From Pseudomonas sp. RSB 5.4 (GTDB lineage Bacteria; Pseudomonadota; Gammaproteobacteria; Pseudomonadales; Pseudomonadaceae): DNA of 64,000 bases. Of this stretch, positions 37,214 to 45,248 are shown in pieces (position 1 is the stretch's first letter; every line of letters begins with the position of its first letter). The translations under genes were made by a program, and so were the position numbers. Location of the stretch: the NCBI RefSeq assembly GCF_037126175.1, contig NZ_CP146986.1:2012501-2076500 (forward strand). Reading direction: 5' to 3'. Below the pieces are notes generated by a model. The model was not told where the DNA came from, did not search any database, and was given only the letters and a program-made list of their open reading frames with translations.

Positions 37214-37243
37214 GGGATTGAGGTTGTAAAAGGTCTCAATCCC
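37214..37243. terminator. Possible terminator hairpin after the amidase
   Basis: GGGATTGAG and CTCAATCCC form a 9-bp stem around a 12-base loop, 12 bases after the stop. No strong T-tract follows, so it is only a possible terminator. Confidence 0.4.
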
Positions 37244-37385
37244 GTCTCGGCTATTCTCACTCCCTGATCGCGACACTTCGCTTTTCCCGAACTGTTGCTC
37301 AGGAATAAGCGATTTTTCTTACAACCAAACTCGCCGCTAGCATGGCCCTGCCTGACCCTCATTCAATAAAAGCAGGGAGCCAGCC

Positions 37386-38357
37386 ATGCCAACCACCAAC
37401 ATCAATATCGGCGAACCGTGGATGTGGGGCGCGTTTATCGTCTTCGTCCTCGCCATGCTTGCGCTGGACCTGTTCGTTTTCGGCGGACGCAAGGCGCACC
37501 GCGTTTCAGTGCGGGAAGCGTCCTGTTGGGTGATCGCCTGGTGCGCACTGGCCATGGCTTTCGCCGGCTTGCTCAGGTGGTATTTGCACGGCGAGTTCGG
37601 CGCCGAGATTGCGCAGCGCAAGACACTGGAATTCCTCACCGGTTATTTGATCGAGCAGTCGCTGTCGATCGACAACATGTTCGTCTTCGTGATGATCTTC
37701 AGCTACTTCGCCGTGCCACCGGAATTGCAACGGCGGGTGCTGTTGTATGGCGTACTCGGGGCAATCGTGATGCGCGCAGCGATGATCTTCGCCGGGGTGT
37801 GGCTGGTGTCGCAGTTCGAGTGGCTGCTGTATGCCTTCGGCGCATTTCTGATCTTTACCGGGATCAAGATGCTGATGTTCGCCGAGCAACAACCGGACCT
37901 CGATAAAAACCCGTTGCTGCGCTGGGTGCGCGGGCACATGCGGATCACTCAGGGCTTTCATGGCGAACGCTTTTTCGTGCGGCAGAACGGCGTGCGCTGG
38001 GCGACGCCGATGTTCCTGGTGCTGGTGCTGATCGAGGCCAGCGACCTGATGTTCGCGGTCGACAGCATCCCGGCGATCTTCGCGGTCACTACCGATCCGT
38101 TCATTGTCTTCACCTCGAACATCTTCGCGATCATGGGCCTGCGCGCGCTGTACTTCCTACTGGCAGACATGGCCGACCGCTTTCATCTACTCAAGTACGG
38201 ACTGGCGATTGTGCTGGTGTTCATCGGCGGCAAGATGACGCTGATGCCGTGGTTTCACATGCCGGTGGAGTGGTCGCTGGCGGTGGTCGGTGGGGTGATA
38301 CTGGGGTCGGTGGTGTTGAGTCTGGTGATGAGTAAAAACGCGCCACAAAACCTGTAG
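37386..38357 (+). CDS. TerC/Alx-family membrane protein
   Basis: The 323-residue protein has seven to nine membrane segments. It has the TerC hallmarks LIEQSLSIDNMFVFVMIFSY and IEASDLMFAVDSIPAIFAVT, each with conserved acidic residues in the membrane. Relatives are linked to manganese efflux and tellurite resistance. The typical manganese riboswitch (yybP-ykoY) was looked for upstream but not seen. It stands alone between the amidase and a REP cluster. Confidence 0.9.
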   Translation: MPTTNINIGEPWMWGAFIVFVLAMLALDLFVFGGRKAHRVSVREASCWVIAWCALAMAFAGLLRWYLHGEFGAEIAQRKTLEFLTGYLIEQSLSIDNMFVFVMIFSYFAVPPELQRRVLLYGVLGAIVMRAAMIFAGVWLVSQFEWLLYAFGAFLIFTGIKMLMFAEQQPDLDKNPLLRWVRGHMRITQGFHGERFFVRQNGVRWATPMFLVLVLIEASDLMFAVDSIPAIFAVTTDPFIVFTSNIFAIMGLRALYFLLADMADRFHLLKYGLAIVLVFIGGKMTLMPWFHMPVEWSLAVVGGVILGSVVLSLVMSKNAPQNL

Positions 38358-38717
38358 GAGTGAGCCTGCTCACAATGCGGTGCGACATTCAATAAAGGTG
38401 TCGGCGGATCAGACGCCTTCGCGAGCAAGCCCGCTCCCACAGGTGATAGTTGGTGGATGGAGAAGCCGGGGCTGGCCGAGATCAATGGGTGGGAGTGGGC
38501 TTACTCACGAAGGGGCCGGCACATTCAGCATCCATGTTGCCTGACCCGACGCCTTCGCGAGCAAGCCCGCTCCCACAGGTGATAGTCAGTGGATGGAGGA
38601 GCCGGGGCTGGCCGAGATCAAAGGGTGGGAGTGGGCTTGCTCACGAAGGGGCCAGCACATTCAGCATCCATGTTGCCTGATCCTGCGCCTTTGCGAGCAG
38701 GCTCACTCCTCCAGAGG
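38354..38717. repeat. REP cluster with a 136-bp tandem duplication
   Basis: A REP pair (38354-38442) is followed by two direct copies of a 136-bp unit starting TGATAGT at 38444 and 38580. Each unit has a spacer (GGAGCCGGGGCTGGCCGAG type) plus a further REP pair. The last right arm is degraded (GAGCAGGCTCACTCCTCCAG). No gene lies in this gap. Confidence 0.85.
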
Positions 38718-38725
38718 GTGTGCGG

Positions 38726-39826
38726 CTACTTGTCGGATTTGATGCTGGTCCACACCCGCGTGCGTACACGTTCGAGTTTTTGCGGCAGTGGCTGGACCAC
38801 GTACAGGGTTTTCAGCGCTTCGCTGGTCGGCGTCAGGTTCGGGTTGCCGGTGATGTCTTTGTTCACCAGCGGCATCGAATCCTTGTTCACGTTCGGGTAG
38901 CCGAGGAAGTCGCTGATCGGCGCAATGACTTTTGGATCGAGCAAGGTGTTTAGGAATTCATGCGCCTCTTCGACATTCTTCGCGCTCTTCGGAATCGCGA
39001 AAGTATCGAACCAGATCGGCGCGCCTTCCTTCGGCAGGCGCCAGTCAACCACCACACCGTTGCCCGCCTCTTTCGCGCGGTTACCGAACTGGTAGAAGCT
39101 GCCGGAATAGCCGATGGCCACGCAGATGTCGCCATTGGCGATGTCGGTCATGTACTTGGCCGAGTTGAAGTAGGTCACGTACGGGCGAATCTTCAGCATC
39201 AGATCCTTGGCCTTTTCATAGTCGGCCGGGTTCTGGCTGTTCGGGTCGAGGCCGAGGTAATGCAGGGCCAGCGGGAGGATTTCCGACGGCGAATCGAGCA
39301 TCGCTACGCCGCAGGATTTGAGCTTCTCCATGTTCTCCGGTTTGAACACCAGATCCCAGCTGTCCACCGGCGCGTTGTCGCCAAGCGCGGCCTTGACCTT
39401 GGCCGGGTTGAAACCGATCAGCACCGTGCCGTACATGTAGGGCACGCCATACTGGTTGCCTGGGTCGTTGGCGTCGAGCAACTTGAGCAGCGCCGGATCC
39501 TGGTGGCTCCAGTTCGGCAGTTTCGACTTGTCGAGTTTCTGGAACACGCCGGCCTTGATCTGGGTGTCGATGAACTGGTTCGACGGCACCACCAGGTCGT
39601 AGCCGGAGTTGCCGGTGAGCAACTTGGCCTCCAGCGATTCGTTGGTGTCGAAGGTGTCCCAGGTCACTTTGATGCCGGTCTTCGCGGCGAAATCCTTGGG
39701 TACCGACGGCAGGATGTAATCCGCCCAGTTGTAGACCCGCAGCTCGCGCTGTTCGGCGTGTACCGCGCTGGCCAGCAGCGTCAGCCCACAAACGGTGGCA
39801 CCCAGAATGCGTTTCATCGTGACCAT
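38726..39826 (-). CDS. Putrescine-type ABC transporter substrate-binding protein (PotF-like)
   Basis: The 366-residue protein has a signal peptide (MVTMKRILGATVCGLTLLAS, cleaved after VHA) and the PotF/PotD start ELRVYNWADYILPSVPKDFA. Ligand-cleft regions include DLVVPSNQFIDTQI and CVAIGYSGSFYQFGNRA. GGGGAAACAACC before the ATG at 39826 supports this start. No permease or ATPase gene is adjacent, so it is an orphan binding protein that may use another transporter. It lacks the regulon operator. The likely ligand is a polyamine, inferred from the family. Confidence 0.88.
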   Translation of the reverse strand: MVTMKRILGATVCGLTLLASAVHAEQRELRVYNWADYILPSVPKDFAAKTGIKVTWDTFDTNESLEAKLLTGNSGYDLVVPSNQFIDTQIKAGVFQKLDKSKLPNWSHQDPALLKLLDANDPGNQYGVPYMYGTVLIGFNPAKVKAALGDNAPVDSWDLVFKPENMEKLKSCGVAMLDSPSEILPLALHYLGLDPNSQNPADYEKAKDLMLKIRPYVTYFNSAKYMTDIANGDICVAIGYSGSFYQFGNRAKEAGNGVVVDWRLPKEGAPIWFDTFAIPKSAKNVEEAHEFLNTLLDPKVIAPISDFLGYPNVNKDSMPLVNKDITGNPNLTPTSEALKTLYVVQPLPQKLERVRTRVWTSIKSDK

Positions 39827-40046
39827 GGTTGTTTCCCCGGATTGCGACGTGAGATCGATGGTTTTTATGTTCTGTACACGGCAGCGGCTGTAAAGGTAGC
39901 CAAGGGCAAGGAAGGTCCAGCGTTTCGTTGTGGCTTTGATTCTTGCCGACCGCGGGGTCGCGGCACAGTGGGGGATGGGCCAAAAGGGGATCGAAATGGC
40001 CAATATGAATGACCACACGAATGCGGAGGCAGGGCGAGGATCACTT

Positions 40047-40166
40047 GTGGCGAGGGGATTCATCCCCGATGGGGCGCGAAGCGGCCCCCTTTACATCTCA
40101 AAGAGGGCCGCACTCGCTGTTTTCACGACTGCTTCGCAGCCGATCGGGGATAAATCCCCTCGCCAC
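40047..40166. repeat. Third palindromic family (GTGGCGAGGGGATT type)
   Basis: GTGGCGAGGGGATTCATCCC at the left and its complement at the right (ending TCCCCTCGCCAC) enclose about 80 bases. The right part overlaps the 3' end of the NCS1 permease gene. Confidence 0.8.
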
Positions 40167-41550
40167 GTTGCTTCTGCATCTGCCCGCGTGTGGCGAGGCA
40201 GTAATACAGCGGCACTGTCACCACCAGGCCAAACAGCCACGACAGATCCGCACCGTCCACCAGATTGGCGTACGGCCCGACGTACAGCGAGGTATTGGCG
40301 AACGGCAGCTGCACAATGATGCCGATGAAGTAGGCAATGATCGCGTGCAGATTGAAGCGCCCGTAAATGCCGCCGTCCGCGCGGAAAATCGAGCTGATGT
40401 CATAGCTGCCGCGCTTGATCAGATAGAAGTCGATCAGGTTGATCGACGCCCACGGCACCAGCACCAGCAGCAACGCCAGAATCAGCCCGATGAACTGCGA
40501 AATGAAATCCGCCGAAGCACCGAGCGCCACCACGCAACAAGCCGCCAGCACCACGCTCGACAACACCACGCGCACCTTGATGCTTGGCGTCCACTGGCTG
40601 GCGAAGGTCTGGATCGAGGTGATGATCGACAGCACCGCGCCGTACAGATTCAGCGCGTTGTGGCTGATGATATTGAGCAAAAACAGCACCATCAGAATCG
40701 GCCCCAGCCACCCGGTGGACTGCTTGACCGCCACCATCGCCTCGGTGCCTTCCGGCGTTGCCAGCACCGCAACGGCGCCAAAGCTGAACGACAGAATCGT
40801 GCCCAGCGTCGCGCCCAGGTAAGTGGCCCAGAACGGTTTGGCGATACCGATATCCGCCGGCAGGTAACGCGAATAGTCGGACACATACGGCGAGAAGCTG
40901 ATCTGCCAGATGATCCCCAGCGACACCGTCGCCAGCCAGCCCGACAGGTTGAAACTGCCGCGCGTCAGGAAGTCTGCCGGCAAGTCGTGAGCGAAGATGT
41001 AAATGAAACCGGCGAGCAGCGCGCTGCCCATCACCCAGGTGCCGATGCGGTTCAGTGTATGGATGAAGTTGTAGCCGATCACACCAATCGCCGTGGCCGC
41101 CAGTGCGCCAATCAGAATGCTCAGCGGCGCCGGTACCGACGGTGCGATACCGACAATCGATTTACCGGCAAGCACGATGTTGGAAATGAAGAAACCGATG
41201 TAGATCAGCGCCGCAAAAAACACGATCAGCAGTGCGCCGTAACGCCCGAACTGGCCACGACTCTGGACCATTTGCGGAATGCCCATGCGCGGGCCTTGCG
41301 CCGACGCCAGAGCGATCACCACCCCGCCGATCAGGTGCCCCAGCGCAATCGCCAGCAGCCCCCAAAGCAAGTCGAGATGGAACACCTGAACCACCATGGC
41401 GCCGGTGACGATGGGCAGTGGCGCGATGTTGGTGCTGAACCATAAGGTGAAAAGGTCGCGGGCCTTCCCGTGGCGTTCCGCGAGTGGGACGTAGTCGACC
41501 GTGTGATTCTCGATCAACGGATCTTGCCGGGACATCTGGGACATATGCAT
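40123..41550 (-). CDS. NCS1-family (cytosine/purine/allantoin-type) permease
   Basis: The 475-residue protein has about twelve membrane segments and NCS1 features such as FTLWFSTNIAPLPIVTGAMV, GIPQMVQSRGQFGRYGALL and SFSPYVSDYSRYLPAD. The family imports nucleobases and related N-heterocycles (cytosine, allantoin, hydantoin), coupled to protons or sodium. Operator site 4 (41633) lies 83 bases before the start. The last dozen residues (RGEGIYPRSAAKQS) are encoded by an extragenic repeat, so the original C-terminus was replaced. Several ATGs at the start (41550, 41544, 41535) are possible. It is divergent from the flavin reductase/LLM genes and probably imports their substrate. Confidence 0.88.
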   Translation of the reverse strand: MHMSQMSRQDPLIENHTVDYVPLAERHGKARDLFTLWFSTNIAPLPIVTGAMVVQVFHLDLLWGLLAIALGHLIGGVVIALASAQGPRMGIPQMVQSRGQFGRYGALLIVFFAALIYIGFFISNIVLAGKSIVGIAPSVPAPLSILIGALAATAIGVIGYNFIHTLNRIGTWVMGSALLAGFIYIFAHDLPADFLTRGSFNLSGWLATVSLGIIWQISFSPYVSDYSRYLPADIGIAKPFWATYLGATLGTILSFSFGAVAVLATPEGTEAMVAVKQSTGWLGPILMVLFLLNIISHNALNLYGAVLSIITSIQTFASQWTPSIKVRVVLSSVVLAACCVVALGASADFISQFIGLILALLLVLVPWASINLIDFYLIKRGSYDISSIFRADGGIYGRFNLHAIIAYFIGIIVQLPFANTSLYVGPYANLVDGADLSWLFGLVVTVPLYYCLATRGQMQKQRGEGIYPRSAAKQS

Positions 41551-41632
41551 GAACTCGAGTTTGTCTGTTCTTATCTTTGTATGAAGCCAAACCGGGGGGT
41601 CTCTGGGTCGCCCCTCAGATGAAGACCATATT

Positions 41633-41644
41633 ATGGTATTCCAA
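41633..41644. promoter_or_regulatory. Operator ATGGTATTCCAA (site 4)
   Basis: It matches 10 of 12 bases of site 1 and lies before the NCS1 permease gene on the minus strand. Confidence 0.55.
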
Positions 41645-41805
41645 ACATTTCACAAGACTGATCCGTAGTTTACAGCGCTATCTGATCCGCCATCCTCACT
41701 GATACTGCAGCCTTCAGGCCAGCCACAAGCCCAATAAATGCTGAGTTTCCGACGAAAGCACCACGTTTATCGGTTCAGCCTAAAAGCCCTTGCAAAGAAA
41801 AAATA

Positions 41806-41817
41806 CTGGTATACCAT
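41806..41817. promoter_or_regulatory. Operator CTGGTATACCAT (site 5)
   Basis: It matches 11 of 12 bases of site 1. It lies 51 bases before the second flavin reductase start, in front of the reductase/LLM monooxygenase pair. Confidence 0.65.
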
Positions 41818-41867
41818 CAGACCAACAAGTACATAAAAATCGCGTCACAACACCCGAGGACCGTCCA

Positions 41868-42353
41868 ATGATCGATGCTGCCATCTACAAACAAGTCATG
41901 GGCTCGTTTCCGTCCGGCGTCACTGTCATCACCACGCTGGACGATGACGGCCAGATCGTCGGCCTCACCGCCAGCGCCTTCAGTTCACTGTCGATGGACC
42001 CAGCCCTGGTGCTGTTCTGCCCCAACTACAGCTCCGACTCCTACCCTGTGCTGATCAAGAACAAGCGCTTCGCGATCCACGTCCTGTCCGGCGGCCAGCA
42101 AAGCGAAGCCTACGCCTTCGCCCGTAAAGGCAAAGACAAGGCGCAGGGCATCGAGTGGACGTTGAGCGAGCTGGGCAACCCGATCCTGGCCAATGCGACG
42201 GCTATCATCGAGTGTGAGTTGTGGCGCGAATATGAAGGTGGTGATCACGCGATCATGGTCGGTGCGGTGAAGAACCTGATCGTCCCGGAGCAGCACACCG
42301 GGCCGCTGGTGTATTGCCACGGCAAGATGGGCGCCCTGCCCGTTCTGGCCTGA
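41868..42353 (+). CDS. Flavin reductase family protein (second copy)
   Basis: The 161-residue protein is very similar over its whole length to the one at 13619-14104: FPSGVTVITT, GLTASAFSSLSMDPALVLFC and GGDHAIMVGAVKNL. CGAGGACCG before the ATG at 41868 supports this start over the in-frame ATG at 41790. It should supply reduced FMN to the LLM monooxygenase encoded 155 bases downstream. Operator site 5 lies just upstream. Why the regulon needs two reductases is unclear. Confidence 0.88.
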   Translation: MIDAAIYKQVMGSFPSGVTVITTLDDDGQIVGLTASAFSSLSMDPALVLFCPNYSSDSYPVLIKNKRFAIHVLSGGQQSEAYAFARKGKDKAQGIEWTLSELGNPILANATAIIECELWREYEGGDHAIMVGAVKNLIVPEQHTGPLVYCHGKMGALPVLA

Positions 42354-42376
42354 TCGTCAGCCCTACACAAATCAAC

Positions 42377-42466
42377 TGTGGGAGGGGGCTTGCTCCCGAA
42401 AGCGATGTGTCAGCCACCAGAGATGTCGATTGATCCACCGCTTTCGGGAGCAAGCCCCCTCCCACA
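42377..42466. repeat. REP inverted pair (GGGGGCTTGCTCCCG variant)
   Basis: Both arms are the TGTGGGAGGGGGCTTGCTCC variant. The pair lies between the flavin reductase and the LLM monooxygenase genes. Confidence 0.88.
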
Positions 42467-42507
42467 CAGTCTTGTAGCCACAACAATAAAAGACCCGAGG
42501 AAGCGTC

Positions 42508-43551
42508 ATGAAATTTTCCCTGTTCATCCACATGGAACGCTGGGACGAAAGCGTCAGCCACCGCCAACTGTTCGAAGATCTGACCGAACTGACCCTGATG
42601 GCCGAGGCCGGCGGTTTCAGCACCGTGTGGATCGGCGAACACCACGCGATGGAATACACCATCTCGCCAAGCCCGATGCCGCTGCTGGCCTACCTCGCCG
42701 CCAAAACCACCACCATCCACCTCGGCGCCGGCACCATCATCGCGCCGTTCTGGCACCCACTGCGGGTCGCTGGTGAATGCGCGCTGCTCGACGTCATCAG
42801 CAACGGACGCATGGAAGTCGGCCTGGCGCGCGGCGCCTATCAGGTCGAATTCGATCGCATGGCCGGCGGCATGCCCGCCTCCAGCGGCGGCCAGGCCCTG
42901 CGCGAAATGGTCCCGGTGGTCCGCGCCCTGTGGCAAGGCGACTACGCCCACGACGGCGACATCTGGAAATTCCCGACCTCGACCAGCGTGCCGAAGCCGA
43001 TTCAGAAGCCCAACCCACCGATGTGGATCGCCGCCCGCGACCCGGATTCGCACAACTTCGCCGTGGCCAACGGCTGCAACGTGATGGTCACACCGTTGAT
43101 GAAAGGTGACGAAGAAGTCGTCGACCTGAAAAACAAATTCCAGACCGCGCTGGACAACAACCCAGACGTACCGCGTCCACAACTGATGGTGCTGCGCCAC
43201 ACCCATGTGCACTCGGCTGACGACCCAGAAGGCTGGAAAGTTGGCGCGAAAGCGATCTCACGGTTCTATCGCACCTTCGATGCGTGGTTTGGCAACAAGG
43301 AGGTGCCGGTCAACGGCTTCCTTGCCCCAAGCCCTGAAGAGAAGTTTGCCGGGCGTCCGGAGTTTGAACTGGAGAGCCTGCACAAGACGGCGATGATTGG
43401 TACGCCGGAGGAGATTATTCCGCGGATCAAGTATTACCAGGAACTTGGGGTGGATGAGTTTAGTTTCTGGTGTGACAACAGTCTGCCGCATGCGGAGAAG
43501 AAGAAGTCGTTGGAGTTGTTTATCAGGGATGTGGTGCCGGCGTTTCGCTGA
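42508..43551 (+). CDS. LLM-class flavin-dependent monooxygenase
   Basis: The 347-residue protein is a luciferase-like (TIM-barrel) monooxygenase: SLFIHMERWDESVSHRQLFE at the start, GFSTVWIGEHHAMEYTISPS, LGAGTIIAPFWHPLRVAGE and EVGLARGAYQVEFDRM. It uses reduced FMN from a separate reductase, here encoded just upstream. RutA, which opens the uracil ring, belongs to the same superfamily. The reaction here is unknown, but context (NCS1 permease, alpha/beta hydrolase, aldehyde dehydrogenase) suggests oxidative attack on a nitrogen compound. GACCCGAGGAAGCGTC gives a ribosome binding site. Confidence 0.88.
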   Translation: MKFSLFIHMERWDESVSHRQLFEDLTELTLMAEAGGFSTVWIGEHHAMEYTISPSPMPLLAYLAAKTTTIHLGAGTIIAPFWHPLRVAGECALLDVISNGRMEVGLARGAYQVEFDRMAGGMPASSGGQALREMVPVVRALWQGDYAHDGDIWKFPTSTSVPKPIQKPNPPMWIAARDPDSHNFAVANGCNVMVTPLMKGDEEVVDLKNKFQTALDNNPDVPRPQLMVLRHTHVHSADDPEGWKVGAKAISRFYRTFDAWFGNKEVPVNGFLAPSPEEKFAGRPEFELESLHKTAMIGTPEEIIPRIKYYQELGVDEFSFWCDNSLPHAEKKKSLELFIRDVVPAFR

Positions 43552-43561
43552 GCTGACTTGT

Positions 43562-43589
43562 AAAAAACCGGGCATTAGCCCGGTTTTTT
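43562..43589. terminator. Bidirectional terminator after the LLM gene
   Basis: AAAAAACCGGGC-ATTA-GCCCGGTTTTTT is a symmetric stem with A and T runs. It ends the LLM unit and any leftward transcript from the CDI array. Confidence 0.9.
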
Positions 43590-43642
43590 ATAGGTGTCTC
43601 CGAAACAGTTCGAATATCAAAGGAAACTTTGCAATCAACAAT

Positions 43643-43951
43643 TCAGCATTGATAATCCGCAAAGAAAAATATCGCATATAAAAAGAACGCAAAACTTGCC
43701 AATACCGCCCGCCCGGCGGGGTCAGCATCCCTGCCTAATCCACCGGGTGCAATGGCAACCGTTGCCCCTCTTAAATAGTTATAAACACCTTGAGCAAACC
43801 ATAACTGAACAGCAAGTATCGTAAAAAAACGCCCCCAACTGCCATTGAACTGAAAGTAGCCATTGAGTAGTGCTGCGAGCATTAGACCCACCCCCACCCA
43901 GTCATGGCATTTAAATAGCAAGCTGATTATTGATTTACTTGTTATAGGCAT
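43643..43951 (-). CDS. Small membrane protein, possible orphan immunity protein
   Basis: From the ATG at 43951 the protein has 102 residues and three hydrophobic segments (GVGLMLAALLNGYFQ, RFFTILAVQLWFAQGVY and AVLASFAFFLYAIFFFA). I do not recognise a family. It is the last gene of the AT-richer array downstream of CdiA and has a repeat of the ACGGGGACAGACCAC family (44051-44112) on its 5' side like the other orphan immunity genes. Membrane immunity proteins exist for pore-forming toxins, so that role is possible. Confidence 0.5.
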   Translation of the reverse strand: MPITSKSIISLLFKCHDWVGVGLMLAALLNGYFQFNGSWGRFFTILAVQLWFAQGVYNYLRGATVAIAPGGLGRDADPAGRAVLASFAFFLYAIFFFADYQC

Positions 43952-44004
43952 CGACAGTTCTTTTAACGATATGATCCCAAACGTCCTGCGCATCCGAAAA
44001 GTTG

Positions 44005-44060
44005 GGTTAACGGGGGTCTGGGTTAACGTGGTTAACGGGTTCTAGCGACAGGTTAACGGG
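44005..44060. repeat. Four short GTTAACG repeats
   Basis: GTTAACG occurs four times in about 55 bases just before repeat copy a. The last copy runs into the element itself (GGTTAACGGGGTC), so they may be remnants of repeated element ends. Confidence 0.5.
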
Positions 44061-44112
44061 GTCAGACCACATTTTCGGAGGGATTTCTAAACGTAGGCTG
44101 TCCCCATTTACC
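44051..44112. repeat. CDI-array palindromic repeat, copy a
   Basis: ACGGGGTCAGACCACATTTT and the opposite half TAGGCTGTCCCCATTTA, around a short loop, form a degraded copy of the repeat family linked to the REP transposase at 46315-47007. Confidence 0.8.
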
Positions 44113-44164
44113 CCTTTCCAAGGTATGTAGACATGCAACTCAACAACCACCTAATCGCCTACGA

Positions 44165-44749
44165 TCATACAAAGCGTAACTTCCAATAGTCCCTGCCATC
44201 CACTATCCAGTATCTTTCACGCGCGGGAATCAGAAAACTAAAATCATAGCACTCAGAAATCCAATCCGCATAAACATATTTCTCGTGAAACCGACCTTCA
44301 TCCATATGCATGAATATCTTTCGATCAAAATTTATATAAAAAGTTGGAAGGCGCGAACTAACAATATTGGCCAACTTATACAAATCGGCGCTCAAACCTT
44401 TACCTGTCAGGTAGTAACTCTCAACTGCCTCAAAGACAGTTTCATCCGCCCCAACAAAGCCCTGCAAATCCAACGACGATAGTATTTTCTCTCGCGAACC
44501 ATCAAGGTACTTCGGAAAATTCTCCGAAGTCAACTGCGCAAGCCCTCCCCTGTAGTTTTGGCGAAACTGTTCATATTGTTCCTTTTGAATTTCTCCACTT
44601 TCCAGAGAGGCACTGAGACTGATATCCATATCCAAAGTAAAATTCTCTTTTTCATCCACAACCCAGAAGCATTTTTCAGAATGAACAAAAAAACAGATAT
44701 TTTTTTCGCCGTCCCACAGGTCATCAAAAATCACTTCATTTACGGTCAT
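44165..44749 (-). CDS. Putative orphan immunity protein
   Basis: The 194-residue acidic protein begins MTVNEVIFDDLWDGEKNICF. It is cytosolic-looking, with no signal or membrane segment, and AT-rich in codon use compared with the core genes. I do not recognise its family. Its ATG overlaps the end of a short upstream reading frame (AAATGA), as toxin/immunity pairs often do, and repeat copy b lies 30 bases upstream. Position in the array downstream of CdiA supports an immunity role; this is inference. Confidence 0.55.
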   Translation of the reverse strand: MTVNEVIFDDLWDGEKNICFFVHSEKCFWVVDEKENFTLDMDISLSASLESGEIQKEQYEQFRQNYRGGLAQLTSENFPKYLDGSREKILSSLDLQGFVGADETVFEAVESYYLTGKGLSADLYKLANIVSSRLPTFYINFDRKIFMHMDEGRFHEKYVYADWISECYDFSFLIPARERYWIVDGRDYWKLRFV

Positions 44750-44778
44750 TTATTAAACTCTTAGGAAAACGGGAAGGA

Positions 44779-44837
44779 AAACGGGGACAGACCACATTTT
44801 CCGAGTGCTTTCTAAACGTGGTCTGTCCCCATTTACC
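44779..44837. repeat. CDI-array palindromic repeat, copy b
   Basis: ACGGGGACAGACCACATTTT, a short loop, then ACGTGGTCTGTCCCCATTT. It lies between an orphan toxin remnant (44841-44939) and the immunity gene at 44165-44749. Confidence 0.9.
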
Positions 44838-44840
44838 CTT

Positions 44841-44939
44841 TTCGAGAAATCCCTGCTTGCGCGGCAGATCTTCTCTCAGGCCGACACGCGCAATTGCAGA
44901 AGTGGCCGGCACTTCAGCTGCACCAGTCGCTTTACACCA
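44841..44939 (-). pseudogene. Orphan CdiA toxin-module remnant
   Basis: Directly after the stop of the next immunity gene, the minus strand stays open and reads GAAEVPATSAIARVGLREDL, then PRKQGFLEKG. It is then cut by repeat copy b. This resembles the start of a known type of CdiA C-terminal toxin module (recognised from memory). Only about 33 codons remain and there is no start codon, so it is a fragment. Confidence 0.5.
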
Positions 44940-45248
44940 TCAGCCTTTCATGCGCTCCAAGAACTCGGCCATTGCCTTTGGATCACGCTCCACAAGCTCT
45001 TCAATCAAATCTTCCGCTGCCCAATGCAGAATCATGTCCCCTCCCTCCCCATCCTTGCAGAGGATGAGATCATTTGACAGAGAAGAGTCAACGACATTGA
45101 CCTCTCTATCACTGAGCGACATCAGGCCACCGTAGCCATCATAAGGAATAACCCAGTAAAAGCGCTCGCTCTCTATCCAGTAAATACCAAACACCTGCAC
45201 AGGCTCTTCTCGCCCAATTTCTCGAACAATCATATCCACATCACTCAA
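44940..45248 (-). CDS. Putative orphan immunity protein
   Basis: The protein has about 100 residues. The body MIVREIGREEPVQVFGIYWI, then YDGYGGLMSLSDREVNVVDS and a helical acidic tail (EELVERDPKAMAEFLERMKG), is a likely small cytosolic immunity protein of unknown family. The start is uncertain: a TTG at 45248 overlaps the stop of an upstream toxin remnant, a GTG lies at 45239 and an ATG at 45233. A longer open frame runs through repeat copy c and is not a real N-terminus. Confidence 0.55.
   Translation of the reverse strand: MSDVDMIVREIGREEPVQVFGIYWIESERFYWVIPYDGYGGLMSLSDREVNVVDSSLSNDLILCKDGEGGDMILHWAAEDLIEELVERDPKAMAEFLERMKG

Noticed and set aside
37202-37385. A manganese (yybP-ykoY) riboswitch before the TerC gene
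   Set aside because: The conserved motif of that riboswitch was not seen; only a simple hairpin after the amidase is present.
35489-39826. Including the amidase and the PotF-like protein in the putative GntR regulon
   Set aside because: They lie between the two regulon loci but have no ATGGTATACCAT-like site before them.
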